DNA of 64,000 nucleotides from Fimbriimonas sp. (lineage in GTDB: Bacteria > Armatimonadota > Fimbriimonadia > Fimbriimonadales > Fimbriimonadaceae). The notes under the pieces were generated by a model. The model had not been told where the DNA came from. It saw only the letters and a program-made list of their open reading frames with translations, and did no database searches. A program made the position numbers and the translations under genes. Numbering within the stretch: position 1 is the first letter of the stretch; each line of letters begins with the position of its first letter. The stretch is from the NCBI GenBank assembly GCA_029866005.1, contig JARXAE010000006.1:21340-85339 (forward strand), read 5' to 3'. Positions 44,812 to 54,288 of this stretch are shown in pieces.

Positions 44812-45543
44812 ATGAAAACTGCGTTAGTGACCGGAAGTTCGAGAGGAATCGGGGCGGAAATTGCTCGTAGGCTCGTTAAGGATGGTTTTCAAGTCGTTTT
44901 GCATTACACCAAAGCCAAGGCAGAGGTAGAGGCATTGCGAAAGGAGCTGGGGTCGGCATGTGTCGGTGTTGTCAAAGCTGATCTGATGTCGAGCAAAGAG
45001 ACGGAGCGGCTCTGGTTTGAAGCTACCTCACATGCACAGATTTCGGCACTTGTCAATAACGCCGGCGTCTACGAGCAGATTCCATTTTGGTCTGCGGAGA
45101 GCTTCGATCTAAATCGCAAGAAGATGTTTCGGATCAACTTCGAGGCACCGTGCGAACTCATGCGATTGGCAATCGCGGAGTTTGAACTCCACGATGGAGG
45201 GAAAATACTTAATGTAGCCAGCCGCGTCGGATTTCGAGGCGAAGCCGGGGCTTCTATGTATGCTGCCTCGAAGGCCGCGCTGATCAACGTCACCAGGTCC
45301 TTAGCCGTCGAGTATGCAAGCTCCCCGGTACAGATTTTTGGGATTGCACCTGGTTGGGTTGATACCTCGATGGCGAGAGAAGGAATGGAGGACCGCCTCC
45401 CTCAAATTCTCGAGACGATTCCTGCTGGTCGGATGGCTACTCCGACTGACTGCGCAAACACCGCAAGTTTCTTACTTTCAGAAGGAGCCGAGTACTTGTC
45501 TGGCTCCGTGATTGACATCAACGGAGCCAGCTACTTCCACTAA
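44812..45543 (+). CDS. Short-chain dehydrogenase/reductase (FabG-like)
   Basis: 243 residues from ATG 44812; an upstream ATG at 44779 has no better ribosome site. It shows TGSSRGIGAEIA, NNAGVYEQIPF, NVASRVGFRGEAGASMYAASKAALINVTRSLA with the catalytic Ser, Tyr and Lys, APGWVDTSM, and a closing SGSVIDINGASYFH typical of FabG-like SDRs. It is an NADP(H)-dependent oxidoreductase of unknown substrate. It is divergent from the cytochrome fusion gene and convergent with the FKBP gene. Confidence 0.88.
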   Translation: MKTALVTGSSRGIGAEIARRLVKDGFQVVLHYTKAKAEVEALRKELGSACVGVVKADLMSSKETERLWFEATSHAQISALVNNAGVYEQIPFWSAESFDLNRKKMFRINFEAPCELMRLAIAEFELHDGGKILNVASRVGFRGEAGASMYAASKAALINVTRSLAVEYASSPVQIFGIAPGWVDTSMAREGMEDRLPQILETIPAGRMATPTDCANTASFLLSEGAEYLSGSVIDINGASYFH

Positions 45544-45548
45544 CCTAG

Positions 45549-46313
45549 TTACTTGACGTCTAGGACTTCCACTTCTATGGTCATGAACTGGTTGCCTTGA
45601 ACACCAATGAACTGCACTGTACCTGGCGGGAATGTGATCGTCCGTTTTCCACCCTTTTTGAGGCCGATGAGAGCGTCTGAAAATCCGTTGACCAGACTCT
45701 TGACCGGTGTCAACGGAATCGTATCCCGTTTGTCGAAGACTTTGCCGTTCAAATAGGTTCCGGTGTATTTGAGAACCACTTTACTATTCTCACTAATTGC
45801 CATACCTTGACCAGGAGCGGTGGTTTTGGCAGTGATCTGAGGGACTGCCCCTTGCTTCATGACCTTCAAAATCTTGATGTCGAACTTAAGATCTGCTTTT
45901 GGTGGAATCTTTTCCCCAGATCCCGCGTCTCCATAAGCCTTCGAATACGGAATCGTCAGGCGACGAACCATACCTTCTTTGGTTCCGACTAGCCCTTCGT
46001 CCCAACCCTTGATGACACTTCCAGCTCCAATGACCACTGAGAAGGGGTCCCTCCCCTCAACGGGTTTGAAGGAAGAATCCATGTTGCCATCAAACTCGGT
46101 CCCGTTCATCAAAGTGCCACGATAGAGGACGAAAACGCTGTCGCCATTCGCAGCGGCAACCCCGGTCCCCGGCTGGATATCTTCTGATTTCAGTTCAGTT
46201 ACCCCACCCGTTTTGGCACCGCCCTGAGCGGGGGCTGCAGATGAATCATTAGCTGGCTTGTTACACCCAATCACGGCGAGACTCAGAAGAATGGCAAACG
46301 CATGTCGAGACAT
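45549..46313 (-). CDS. FKBP-type peptidyl-prolyl isomerase lipoprotein, two domains
   Basis: 254 residues from ATG 46313, where a lipoprotein signal begins (AFAILLSLAVIGC, lipid Cys17). After an Ala/Gly-rich tether, the first FKBP domain (about 40-150) has VFVLYRGTLMNGTEFDG and GWDEGLVGTKEGMVRRLTIPYSKAYGD. The second (about 165-252) is divergent but keeps VVLKYTGTYLNGKVFDKR and SDALIGLKKGGKRTITFPP. FKBPs speed proline isomerisation during folding of exported proteins. The track start is 31 codons too early and would overlap smpB. Confidence 0.9.
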   Translation of the reverse strand: MSRHAFAILLSLAVIGCNKPANDSSAAPAQGGAKTGGVTELKSEDIQPGTGVAAANGDSVFVLYRGTLMNGTEFDGNMDSSFKPVEGRDPFSVVIGAGSVIKGWDEGLVGTKEGMVRRLTIPYSKAYGDAGSGEKIPPKADLKFDIKILKVMKQGAVPQITAKTTAPGQGMAISENSKVVLKYTGTYLNGKVFDKRDTIPLTPVKSLVNGFSDALIGLKKGGKRTITFPPGTVQFIGVQGNQFMTIEVEVLDVK

Positions 46314-46386
46314 ATCCTTAGAAATTACCCAAATAGGGTGCCATTTGCTCCCAGAAAGTGAAGACCTGGCACAGTAAACTGAAGTC

Positions 46387-46866
46387 GTGGCTAAAGCCAA
46401 GACCAAAAAAGAGGCAACCGGACCAAAAACGATCCAGAACCGGAAGGCTCGATATGACTACCATATCCTCGGCGAGTTCGAGGCGGGGATGGTATTGGTC
46501 GGCAGCGAAGTAAAGAGCCTTTTTTCGGGCAAAGGGAACCTAACTGACGGCTATTGCAGGGTCGTCAACGATGAAATGTGGCTGATGAACGTGGATATCG
46601 AGCCTTACGACAAGGCGACATACTTCTCGCACGAGCGGCGTCGCGACCGAAAACTGCTTCTGCACCGAAAAGAAATTATTCAGATCGAGAGGAAGAGCAT
46701 GGAGAAGGGATTTTCCATTGTGCCTCTTGAGATTTACTTTAAGCATGGCAAAGCAAAGGTGAAAATCGCGATGGTCCGCGGTAAGGCGGATTACGATAAG
46801 CGCGAGACGATCGCCAAGCGCGATACAAAACGAGAGATAGACCGAGCCATTCACGGACGCGATTAG
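46387..46866 (+). CDS. smpB: SsrA-binding protein
   Basis: 159 residues from GTG 46387. It has the OB-fold core YDYHILGEFEAGMVLVGSEVKSLFSGKGNLTDGY and the basic C-terminal tail KGKADYDKRETIAKRDTKREIDRA, which enters the empty decoding site. SmpB brings tmRNA to stalled ribosomes. The ssrA gene itself is not seen in this window. It is divergent from the FKBP gene (73 bases). Confidence 0.97.
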   Translation: MAKAKTKKEATGPKTIQNRKARYDYHILGEFEAGMVLVGSEVKSLFSGKGNLTDGYCRVVNDEMWLMNVDIEPYDKATYFSHERRRDRKLLLHRKEIIQIERKSMEKGFSIVPLEIYFKHGKAKVKIAMVRGKADYDKRETIAKRDTKREIDRAIHGRD

Positions 46867-46922
46867 TCAAAAAAAGACAAAAAGCACTCATAAATAGTCT
46901 CGGGGATACCGATAAGTAAGGC

Positions 46923-47543
46923 GTGCCGAACCCTGGAATCACCAAGCATTTATCGCCGGATACCCCGGTGATCGTTGCATTTATGATTGACGGCCGCCCC
47001 ATGGCGGTCAATGGTCTCTGCGTCGGCGAGCAACCGCTCAAGATTTTTACGAAGGATCCGCGAACCCAGGATATCCGCTATCCTCAGTCCGTCGTGCTCG
47101 TTTGGCATCGAGAAGAATCTGTTCTCAAAGGCGAAGCTGATGCCGTGAGCGTTGAGCCACACAAAGCAGGATTCCTACTCACAATTGATCGCACTCACGT
47201 CGCCGAAGTGGACCGCCGAGTTTATGCTCGCTACCCCGTTGAGGTAGCAGTTAGCATCCGATCAGTCTGCGATATGAAGGAGTCTCACGTCATTGCCCTA
47301 AGTCAGGGTGTGACTAAAGATATCAGCCTCGGTGGTGCATGGGTCGATGTCCAGCCAGTCGTGGCGATGGGTTCTATTGTCGAGTTTCACATCAAGGTTG
47401 ATGGGGAAGAGATGTCAGCCCTGGCGATGGTTGCTCACGACAACCCGAATCGTGGTGGAAATGGCCTGGAGTTCATCGACTTCTATGGCGATTCGAGAGA
47501 TAAGTTCCTCAAGTTCCTTGAGCGCGCCAGCAAGGCCGCCTAA
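46923..47543 (+). CDS. PilZ-domain c-di-GMP-binding protein
   Basis: 206 residues from GTG 46923. An N-terminal YcgR-like segment (about 15-95) leads to a PilZ domain with both signatures: RRVYARYPV, an RxxxR-type motif, and DISLGGAWVDV, the (D/N)xSxxG motif that binds cyclic di-GMP, then GLEFIDF. It is likely a c-di-GMP effector for motility or surface behaviour. It follows smpB by 56 bases. Its stop codon overlaps the convergent dapF stop. Confidence 0.87.
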   Translation: MPNPGITKHLSPDTPVIVAFMIDGRPMAVNGLCVGEQPLKIFTKDPRTQDIRYPQSVVLVWHREESVLKGEADAVSVEPHKAGFLLTIDRTHVAEVDRRVYARYPVEVAVSIRSVCDMKESHVIALSQGVTKDISLGGAWVDVQPVVAMGSIVEFHIKVDGEEMSALAMVAHDNPNRGGNGLEFIDFYGDSRDKFLKFLERASKAA

Positions 47544-48379
47544 GACAGGAAGCCCTCGAAAACATACTCAGCAGGTCCCGTCATCCGGACGTTGCCGCTT
47601 TCCTCATACTCAAGGTGAAGGTCGCCACCTGGGAGATGGTTGAGCACCATGCGATCAGTGAGACCCAACGTCACCGTCGCTCCTATGCACGCGCAGGCCC
47701 CTGTCCCACAGGCTAGCGTGATGCCAGCTCCACGTTCCCAAGTTCGCTGTTTGATCTCAGTACGACTCAATACTTGGACGAAATGAACGTTTGTTCGCTG
47801 GGGAAAGAGGGGGTGATGCTCCAACTGGGGTCCGACTTCTTCAAGCGGAACCGCATCTACGTTTTCAGAGATGATCACGATATGGGGGTTTCCCATACTG
47901 ACGTGTACGGCATGAAATCCATCGTTCAAGTCGATCAGAGCACAACCTAGTGGGAAGGTAGCTTTTCCCATGTCGATAGTTATTGGGGCCGCGGCAACAG
48001 CAACGATGTTCGTTTCTGACTCTAGGGATTCGGCACAGTGGTTAGAACAGCCAGTGGTCGTTACAGTTAATTCTCCAGCTCCGGTCAGAACCGAAAAAGT
48101 GCCGTTTGCATACCCGCGATCAACCGCAAGCCGCGCAAAGCATCGAAGCCCATTGCCGCACATCTCGCTCAGAGAGCCGTCGGGATTTAGCATGGCCATC
48201 TCTAGCTTGTCTTCCTTCCGTAGAACAAAGATCAAGCCGTCAGCTCCAACTCCAAACTTGCGATCGCAAACGGACCGCGCCAATGCGGGAAGACCGGACA
48301 GCGAAACAGAGTCCCGCAGGGTGTCAACCACGACAAAGTCGTTGCCGATACCCTGCATTTTTGTGAAAGGAATTTTCAC
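47540..48379 (-). CDS. dapF: Diaminopimelate epimerase
   Basis: 279 residues from GTG 48379, which overlaps the hfq stop (GTGA). The two catalytic cysteines are Cys74 in [10 protein letters not shown] and Cys224 in LACGTGACA. It interconverts LL- and meso-diaminopimelate, needed for lysine and peptidoglycan cross-links, matching the NlpC/P60 and VanX-like enzymes nearby. Residues 108-135 ([19 protein letters not shown]) look like a small insertion with two extra cysteines. Confidence 0.96.
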   Translation of the reverse strand: MKIPFTKMQGIGNDFVVVDTLRDSVSLSGLPALARSVCDRKFGVGADGLIFVLRKEDKLEMAMLNPDGSLSEMCGNGLRCFARLAVDRGYANGTFSVLTGAGELTVTTTGCSNHCAESLESETNIVAVAAAPITIDMGKATFPLGCALIDLNDGFHAVHVSMGNPHIVIISENVDAVPLEEVGPQLEHHPLFPQRTNVHFVQVLSRTEIKQRTWERGAGITLACGTGACACIGATVTLGLTDRMVLNHLPGGDLHLEYEESGNVRMTGPAEYVFEGFLS

Positions 48380-48651
48380 TCGGAATCTGGTTGCGAATTG
48401 TGGTGGTGGTCGTCGTGCTCGCCGGGGGCACGATAAGTACCGACTGTCTTCGCCGGAACGATGGACGCCACTGCGTGCTTGTAAACAAGCTGTGTGGGCT
48501 TTCCTTGAGAATCGAGAAGAATCGTGAATGCGTCGAAGCCGCGAACATTGCCGCGGAGCTGGACGCTATTGGTGAGATAGACCGTAACACTGACCCCTTC
48601 CTTTCGGACTTGGTTCAGAAACATATCTTGTAGGTTGATTGCCTTACCCAT
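48376..48651 (-). CDS. hfq: RNA-binding protein Hfq
   Basis: 91 residues. The Sm1 motif is [41 protein letters not shown], and Sm2 is [14 protein letters not shown], with the YKHA variant of the usual Y/FKHAIS and Lys kept. The C-terminal tail, [15 protein letters not shown], is acidic and His-rich. Hfq hexamers pair small RNAs with mRNAs. AAAGGA precedes the ATG. It lies between miaA (11 bases) and dapF (overlap); the miaA-hfq order is well known from Proteobacteria. Confidence 0.95.
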   Translation of the reverse strand: MGKAINLQDMFLNQVRKEGVSVTVYLTNSVQLRGNVRGFDAFTILLDSQGKPTQLVYKHAVASIVPAKTVGTYRAPGEHDDHHHNSQPDSE

Positions 48652-48662
48652 TTAATTATCCT

Positions 48663-49538
48663 TTAATGCATACTCTGAATCCATGCTTGGGTTGCGCCCA
48701 GCGCATCGATTCTGTTGCTAAAGACCTCTAAGTCAGGCTCGGATCGTAGCCAAGTTCGTTGCCGTTTGGCGTAGTTCCTCGTCTCCGCTTCGATGGTCTC
48801 AACCATTTCTTCCTCGGTGATGTCGCCGTAGAGGAAATCGACAATTGCCGTATATCCAATCGCGCGAAACCCGGGGTTTCCTGGTCGGTAGCCGAGGTTA
48901 AGGAGCTCCTTAACTTCATTTACCCAGCCATTTTGCAACATAAGAGACGTTCGTTGCTGGATGTTTAGTTCAGTGTTTGTGACTTCTGGAACAATTGCGA
49001 CCTTTTTCTTACTGAACGGCGGGATAGAAAACCGTATCTTTTTCTTGGGGGCTAGGCATCGCTCCAGGGCCCTGGTGACTCTGATCCGGTTCTTCAGATC
49101 GGTGGTAGCAGCCATTTCTGGGAACTGGGTCTGCAGCTGCAAAACCAACTCATCTTCTGGTCTCTCATTCAACTCGCGTCTTAGCTCTGGAGAAGGGGCA
49201 GGGGAGAGGTCCTGATACTCCTCAATCAGCGCACGGATATACAGCCCGGTTCCACCACACAAGATGACGTTAACATTGTTATTAAAGTGCTCTTGCAGTC
49301 GAGCCGCAGCAAGAAGTACATATTCGCCGACTCCAAACTCCTCATCAGGGTTTTTTAGGTTCAGAAGCTCGTAACGAGTGGTGTCAGTTGGCTTCGCAGT
49401 TCCGATGTCCATTCCTCGGTACATTTGAAAGGCGTCGCCGTTGATGATCGTTGCGTTGAATTTATCTGCGAGTTCCTCGGCAAGAGATGATTTTCCGGAC
49501 GCGGTAGGACCAAGGATTGTGAGAAGGAAAGGGCTGAT
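48663..49538 (-). CDS. miaA: tRNA dimethylallyltransferase, apparent non-canonical start
   Basis: The track ORF (start 49424) lacks the N-terminus. Translating upstream in frame gives SPFLLTILGPTASGKSSLAEELADKF..IINGDAFQMYRGMDIGTAKP, with the P-loop GPTASGKS and the DxxQ segment needed for activity. Between this and the previous gene's stop there is no ATG, GTG or TTG; the best candidate is ATC 49538-49536, giving 291 residues, normal for MiaA. MiaA adds the dimethylallyl group to A37 of UNN-reading tRNAs. It is in the same frame as the upstream gene, nine bases after its stop. Confidence 0.88.
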   Translation of the reverse strand: MSPFLLTILGPTASGKSSLAEELADKFNATIINGDAFQMYRGMDIGTAKPTDTTRYELLNLKNPDEEFGVGEYVLLAAARLQEHFNNNVNVILCGGTGLYIRALIEEYQDLSPAPSPELRRELNERPEDELVLQLQTQFPEMAATTDLKNRIRVTRALERCLAPKKKIRFSIPPFSKKKVAIVPEVTNTELNIQQRTSLMLQNGWVNEVKELLNLGYRPGNPGFRAIGYTAIVDFLYGDITEEEMVETIEAETRNYAKRQRTWLRSEPDLEVFSNRIDALGATQAWIQSMH

Positions 49539-49547
49539 GAACTCAGT

Positions 49548-50939
49548 TTACTTTCTATTCAGTTCTAGCCACAGCTCGGAAGTCCATTCAGCCAAACGAT
49601 CTATGGACTGTCGCTCTTCACCGACGTACTCAAAGTCAATCGTATCGTTGAATGGACTAATCCACTTCTCTAACGGTAGTGCTCTCGCTCCAAGGTTCGC
49701 GCCGAGGATGCTACCGACAGTTGCGCCATTACAGTCGGTATCCAGTCCACACATCACTGCTCGGGTGATTCCCAACTCAAAGTCGCCCTCGCTGAGGAAA
49801 ACTGCCCCAACGCACACCGCCGCATTGTTGATTGAGTGAACACCGTTGTAATGGCCTGTCTTTTCAGCAATGAAATCAAGAAGGCTGTCGAACGTAGGCT
49901 TGGAGGCGCAGAACTCCCGGACCTGAAGGGCAACTAATGCAAGCCTTGATTGAGTCGGGATGAGGTCTAAAGCGCGTCTGAATGACTCCTCCAAAGAGTA
50001 GCGAAATGCACCAGCGATCCATCCAGCAAAGAAGATCTCACTGTACTCTCCGTTCCGCTCGTGGGTGAGTTTGGCGTCTTGTTGGGCGACAAGGGCCGCC
50101 TGATAAGGATCTCCGGCGAACGAGTAAGCCCAACCGTCGGCTCGTATCGCCGCTCCGATCCACTCTCGGTACGGATTCCGCCATTGCCGCATAGCCAAGA
50201 GTTGATCCTCGCTAGCATCTTCATGGAGCCAACCCTGTGGTTTTCCAAAGGCATAGGAGTTAGAGATCGCAGCTTGCTCAGCAGTAAATGTGTGGTTGGG
50301 TAGCCAGTGAGATGCCCAGTACTTGAAGACGTCCTTGCTGGTTGGCCATGAGTAGCTAATGACGCCTGGTTTGGATGTATCTACCCGGCATGCTTGAATG
50401 CGGAGACCCGCAAGAGTGTAACGCAAGTCGTCATCGCTTTGGGCATATCGAATGTTTCCTTTGGTGGAGGGAGGGAAGCGGCAAGGATGACCGGCAAAGC
50501 GCACCATCTCCGCATCGCACAACTGCACATAGTCCCGAAGTGGCCACTGATTCGTCGCCTCAAGAAATGCTCGCAGTGACTTTGGGCGAGCAAAGAACTC
50601 GTGGCACTCGACTGGCTTGCCGAGGATGCACCCCGCTATCCTTCCGTACCATGCACCTCGGATTTGGTCGTCAAGCTCCTCTCGGGTTGGTGTCCACGGC
50701 TGCCAATCATCAGCTGGCTTCGGGATCTCCCAGATGAGCGGCTCATTGGTGGAAAGAGATTGCGGCTCTGGGAGAGCTTCAAGCTCGCTTTCAATCTCGT
50801 GGAGCTCCGAAAAGTCGGCAACGCGGATGCGAGCGAGAAAGTCACTAAGCGCTGGGAATCCTTGCTCGGCTTTGAGCTGAACTTCATCAAGCAAAAGCGT
50901 TCGCAAGTGCTCTGCTGCATACTGCCGACCAAGAGACAT
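49548..50939 (-). CDS. ADP-ribosylglycohydrolase family protein
   Basis: 463 residues, longer than DraG (about 300) because of an N-terminal helical extension of about 90 residues. The hydrolase core starts GAWYGRIAGCILGKPVE. Magnesium ligands are seen in SDDDLRYTLAGL and in GLDTDCNGATVGSILGANLG. The family removes ADP-ribose from proteins or small molecules. It lies in a translation/RNA operon, after infB and directly before miaA, with a strong hairpin between it and infB. The target is unknown. Confidence 0.88.
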   Translation of the reverse strand: MSLGRQYAAEHLRTLLLDEVQLKAEQGFPALSDFLARIRVADFSELHEIESELEALPEPQSLSTNEPLIWEIPKPADDWQPWTPTREELDDQIRGAWYGRIAGCILGKPVECHEFFARPKSLRAFLEATNQWPLRDYVQLCDAEMVRFAGHPCRFPPSTKGNIRYAQSDDDLRYTLAGLRIQACRVDTSKPGVISYSWPTSKDVFKYWASHWLPNHTFTAEQAAISNSYAFGKPQGWLHEDASEDQLLAMRQWRNPYREWIGAAIRADGWAYSFAGDPYQAALVAQQDAKLTHERNGEYSEIFFAGWIAGAFRYSLEESFRRALDLIPTQSRLALVALQVREFCASKPTFDSLLDFIAEKTGHYNGVHSINNAAVCVGAVFLSEGDFELGITRAVMCGLDTDCNGATVGSILGANLGARALPLEKWISPFNDTIDFEYVGEERQSIDRLAEWTSELWLELNRK

Positions 50940-50955
50940 GTCGGCAGGTTACCAA

Positions 50956-50981
50956 ACTGCCTCTCCCAAAGGAGAGGCAGT
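50956..50981 (-). terminator. Strong hairpin after infB
   Basis: On the minus strand ACTGCCTCTCC-TTTG-GGAGAGGCAGT is a perfect 11-pair stem with a four-base loop, 7 bases after the infB stop. It is followed by only TTGG, so it may be a partial terminator or RNA-processing/stability element. Confidence 0.55.
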
Positions 50982-50988
50982 GAATGGT

Positions 50989-52905
50989 TTATGCGTTGAT
51001 CTGAACCATTTCGTACGCTTCGACTCGGTCGCCTTCTTGGAAGTCTTCCCAGTTGGTGAAGGTGATACCGCACTCTTGGCCCATCGTCATTTCGCGAACG
51101 TCGTCCTTGAAGTGCTTGAGGGTCGCAACTTCGCCCTCATGGATGAGATCCTTGCCTCGGTAAATGCGAACCTTGGCGTTGCGGGTGATTTTTCCTTCGG
51201 TGATATAGGAACCAGCGACAATGCCTTTCTTAGAGAATTGCAGTCGCATTCGAATCTCGGCTTCGCCAAGCTCTTGCTCCTCGAACTTCGGAGCGAGCAT
51301 TCCCTTAACCGCCGCCTCAATATCCTCGATCAATTCATAAATGATCGAATAGGTTCGAATTTCAACCTTTCGCTTCTCAGCTTCCTTTCGAGATTCCCCA
51401 TCCGGTTTTGCGTTGAAGCCAACGACGATCGAGTCGGAAGCAGCTGCGAGGTCGATGTCCGCCTTTGTGATCTGACCGACGCCACTGAGGATGATCTTGG
51501 TCTCGACTTCGTCGTTCTTGACCTTCTCCAGCATGCCCTTAACTGCCTCAACCGAACCATGCACGTCGGCTTTGATGATGAGGTTAAGGTTCTTGATCCC
51601 ATCGTCCTGCATCCTGCTTCGCAGGTCACGCAGGGTCATTCCGCGTCCACCATTGGTGAACTCTTTCGCACGTGCCTTTGAAACTCGACTTTCGGCTTCC
51701 ACGCGGGCGGTTCGCTCGTCTGCAAAGAACTCAATCTTGTCTCCGGCCGCCGGCACCTCACTGAGCCCAAGAATCTCCACCGGAGCGGACGGACCAGCAA
51801 AGTCCATCTTCTGGCCACGGAAGTCGGTCATCGCCTTGATGCGACCAAAGGTCTGGCCAACCACAAGGTTATCTCCATTCTTCAGCGTTCCTTCTTCGAT
51901 GAGAAGGGTCGCAACCGGACCACGGCCCTTTTCGAGCTTCGCTTCGACGACGGTGCCTTTCAGCTCTCCGCGAGGGTCGGCCTTGAGGTCCATGATATCC
52001 GCTTGAAGAATGATCAGTTCCAGTAGCTCCGGAACGCCAGCACCGGTAAGAGCCGAGACGTTAGCGGTGATGGTCTGACCACCAAAGGCTTCAGGAATGA
52101 CGTTGTACTCGGTGAGCTGTTGTAGAACCCGATCTGGGTTTGCGCCGGGCTTGTCGCACTTGTTAACGGCAACGATCATTGGGACGTTGGCCGCCTGGAT
52201 GTGCTGAATGGCCTCTTGCGTCTGGGGCATGATTCCGTCGTCAGCCGCAACTACGAGGATCGCGATGTCGGTGACCTGGGCTCCGCGAGCTCGCATCTGA
52301 GTAAAAGCAGCGTGACCAGGGGTATCGAGGAAGGTGATGAGCCCCTCGTCAAGAAGAACCTGGTATGCACCGATGTGCTGAGTAATACCCCCCGCTTCCT
52401 TAGCGGCAACGTTTGCCTTGCGGATGTAATCAAGAAGGGAAGTCTTGCCATGGTCAACGTGGCCCATGATAGTGACGACAGGTGGTCGCTTGACGGCTCC
52501 GCCGACCTTGATTGCCGCCCTTGGGTCGACCTTCGGCTTCGGCTTTGGACCTTCGGCAAGCGTCAGCTCAAATCCATATGAGGTTACGATTCGCCCGGCT
52601 TCCTCTTCGGTGAGCGGGTTGGCAATCGCCTTCATGATCTTGAACTTCGAAATCAAGCTCTTCTGAATCTCTGCCTGGGGAACGCCAAGTGCGTTCGCGA
52701 TGTCGCGGGGAGTGCAGTTGGGCTTGAGGGTGATGACCTTGGAATCCATATGCTCGAGGCAGGACTCCTTAACCATTTCGAGCGTGTCCTTGTCACCCTC
52801 GAACGAGGCACCGTCGTGGTCTAGCCCCAGGTCGTTGAGGACGGTATAGACCTGACCGGGTCGAATTTCGAACTCGGTCGCGATGTCGGCGATGGTGTGA
52901 CTCAT
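50989..52905 (-). CDS. infB: Translation initiation factor IF-2
   Basis: 638 residues from ATG 52905, chosen for GGAG nine bases upstream and overlap with the ylxR stop (ATGA); the track start is 54 codons too early. Two short IF2-N regions ([24 protein letters not shown] and [21 protein letters not shown]) precede the GTPase domain with [32 protein letters not shown] and NKCD. IF-2 places initiator tRNA on the ribosome. The N-terminal region is short compared with the 890 residues of E. coli IF-2, as in many non-proteobacteria. Confidence 0.97.
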   Translation of the reverse strand: MSHTIADIATEFEIRPGQVYTVLNDLGLDHDGASFEGDKDTLEMVKESCLEHMDSKVITLKPNCTPRDIANALGVPQAEIQKSLISKFKIMKAIANPLTEEEAGRIVTSYGFELTLAEGPKPKPKVDPRAAIKVGGAVKRPPVVTIMGHVDHGKTSLLDYIRKANVAAKEAGGITQHIGAYQVLLDEGLITFLDTPGHAAFTQMRARGAQVTDIAILVVAADDGIMPQTQEAIQHIQAANVPMIVAVNKCDKPGANPDRVLQQLTEYNVIPEAFGGQTITANVSALTGAGVPELLELIILQADIMDLKADPRGELKGTVVEAKLEKGRGPVATLLIEEGTLKNGDNLVVGQTFGRIKAMTDFRGQKMDFAGPSAPVEILGLSEVPAAGDKIEFFADERTARVEAESRVSKARAKEFTNGGRGMTLRDLRSRMQDDGIKNLNLIIKADVHGSVEAVKGMLEKVKNDEVETKIILSGVGQITKADIDLAAASDSIVVGFNAKPDGESRKEAEKRKVEIRTYSIIYELIEDIEAAVKGMLAPKFEEQELGEAEIRMRLQFSKKGIVAGSYITEGKITRNAKVRIYRGKDLIHEGEVATLKHFKDDVREMTMGQECGITFTNWEDFQEGDRVEAYEMVQINA

Positions 52906-53171
52906 TGGCTTAACTCCAGTTTGCATGCTATTTCTTGTTTGATGGTTGCCAGCGATGTGGCAGAGACGGCGGAACGAAGGGCTTTCGTAAGCCGTCCGGG
53001 TTTCAATGCCCCTTCGAGGCAAATTGTTGAGGGGCAGAAGTAGGCACTTCGCCCACTTCCGCCCCATATTTGAAGATCTCCAGTTGTGCTGACGCCGAGC
53101 CTAATCAGGCTGGCTTGATCGCGTTTAATTCGACATGAAACGCATGTTCTGGTGACCGTGTGGCTTAACAT
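52902..53171 (-). CDS. YlxR-family RNA-binding protein
   Basis: 89 residues with the YlxR/DUF448 signature TRTCVSCRIKRDQASLIRL and GRSAYFCPSTICLEGALK. YlxR proteins sit between nusA and infB in many bacteria and have been linked to RNA and to RNase P regulation; the exact task is unsettled. Here it starts 14 bases after nusA ends and overlaps infB by four bases, keeping the classic nusA-ylxR-infB order. Confidence 0.92.
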   Translation of the reverse strand: MLSHTVTRTCVSCRIKRDQASLIRLGVSTTGDLQIWGGSGRSAYFCPSTICLEGALKPGRLTKALRSAVSATSLATIKQEIACKLELSQ

Positions 53172-53185
53172 TCTGTGCCATCACC

Positions 53186-54250
53186 TCACGCCTTTCCCCG
53201 TTCTGCGGCGGCCTGAGCCTCGCTACGGATGTCGATGGTCCAGCCGGTGAGCCGGGCCGCAAGTCGGACGTTTTGTCCTCCCTTACCAATGGCGAGTGAA
53301 AGCTGCATTTCGGGAACGATGACGTAGGCGTGCTTCTCCATGTCTCCACGCTCGTTCTGCTTCTCGGTGAGCTTTATTGCGTTGACCTTAGCAGGCGAGA
53401 GAGCTTCGATGATGAACTCCTTCGGATCTTCCTTGTAGGGAACAACATCGATCTTCTCGTCGTTCAGCTCGTCGACGATTGCCTGGACTCGCGCGCCGCG
53501 TGGTCCAATGCAGGCGCCAATCGGATCAACTCGCTCGTCTTCGCTGAAGACTGCGACCTTGGATCGCTGTCCTGGCTCTCGGCTAATGGCTTTGATCTGA
53601 ACGATTCCGCTTGCGATCTCCGGGACCTCAAGTTCAAAAAGTTTTCGAAGTAGGTTCGGGTGAGTTCGGCTCACGATGACCTTCAGGCGGCGCTGGCTGT
53701 CGTCCACCTTGTAAACGTAAACCTTCATTCGGCTGTTCGGCGCGTATCGCTCGGTAGGAACCTGCTCTCGGCGGGGAAGTTCAGCTTCAACTCGGTTGAC
53801 CTGAATGTAAACGTTTTGGTCGTCCCGTCTGCTAATGGTGCCGCTAACGATGTCTCCCATCTTTTCGGCGAAAACGTCGTGAATGCGGCGAGTTTCGGCT
53901 TCTCGAAGTTTTTGAGAAAGAACTTGCTTGGCTGTCTGAGCCGCGATTCGCCCAAAGCGGTTCGGATCGACTTCCATCGGGACGAAGTCCCCGACTTCGG
54001 CCTCTGGGTTGCGCTTAATGGCTTCGGTGAGGCTCATTTGGAAGCTCGGCTCTTCAACCACCGCGACAACTTCCTTTTCCACTTGAGCCGTCCAGCCCTT
54101 CGAAGTGTCAAGCTTAACATTGACCTCGCCTCGAGCTCCGACATACTTCTTATAGGCCGCACCCAGCGCTTCTTCTAGCTCAACGACGAGGTCTTCCACT
54201 GGAATGTCCCTCTCCTGTGCGATTTGATTTAGCTGCTGCATGATGTCCAT
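53186..54250 (-). CDS. nusA: Transcription termination/antitermination protein NusA
   Basis: 354 residues: N-terminal RNA-polymerase-binding domain (about 1-125), S1 domain (GDIVSGTISRRDDQNVYIQVNRVEAELPRREQ), KH1 (DPIGACIGPRGARVQAIVDELNDEKIDVV) and KH2 (LAIGKGGQNVRLAARLTGWTIDI). It lacks the two acidic repeats of E. coli NusA. NusA promotes pausing and intrinsic termination. AAAAAAAGGAG precedes the ATG. The usual upstream gene rimP is absent; instead a terminator-like hairpin stands 39 bases before the gene. Confidence 0.97.
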   Translation of the reverse strand: MDIMQQLNQIAQERDIPVEDLVVELEEALGAAYKKYVGARGEVNVKLDTSKGWTAQVEKEVVAVVEEPSFQMSLTEAIKRNPEAEVGDFVPMEVDPNRFGRIAAQTAKQVLSQKLREAETRRIHDVFAEKMGDIVSGTISRRDDQNVYIQVNRVEAELPRREQVPTERYAPNSRMKVYVYKVDDSQRRLKVIVSRTHPNLLRKLFELEVPEIASGIVQIKAISREPGQRSKVAVFSEDERVDPIGACIGPRGARVQAIVDELNDEKIDVVPYKEDPKEFIIEALSPAKVNAIKLTEKQNERGDMEKHAYVIVPEMQLSLAIGKGGQNVRLAARLTGWTIDIRSEAQAAAERGKA

Positions 54251-54288
54251 AATCTGCTTGTTCTCCTTTTTTTAAGACTCCGATTAAC

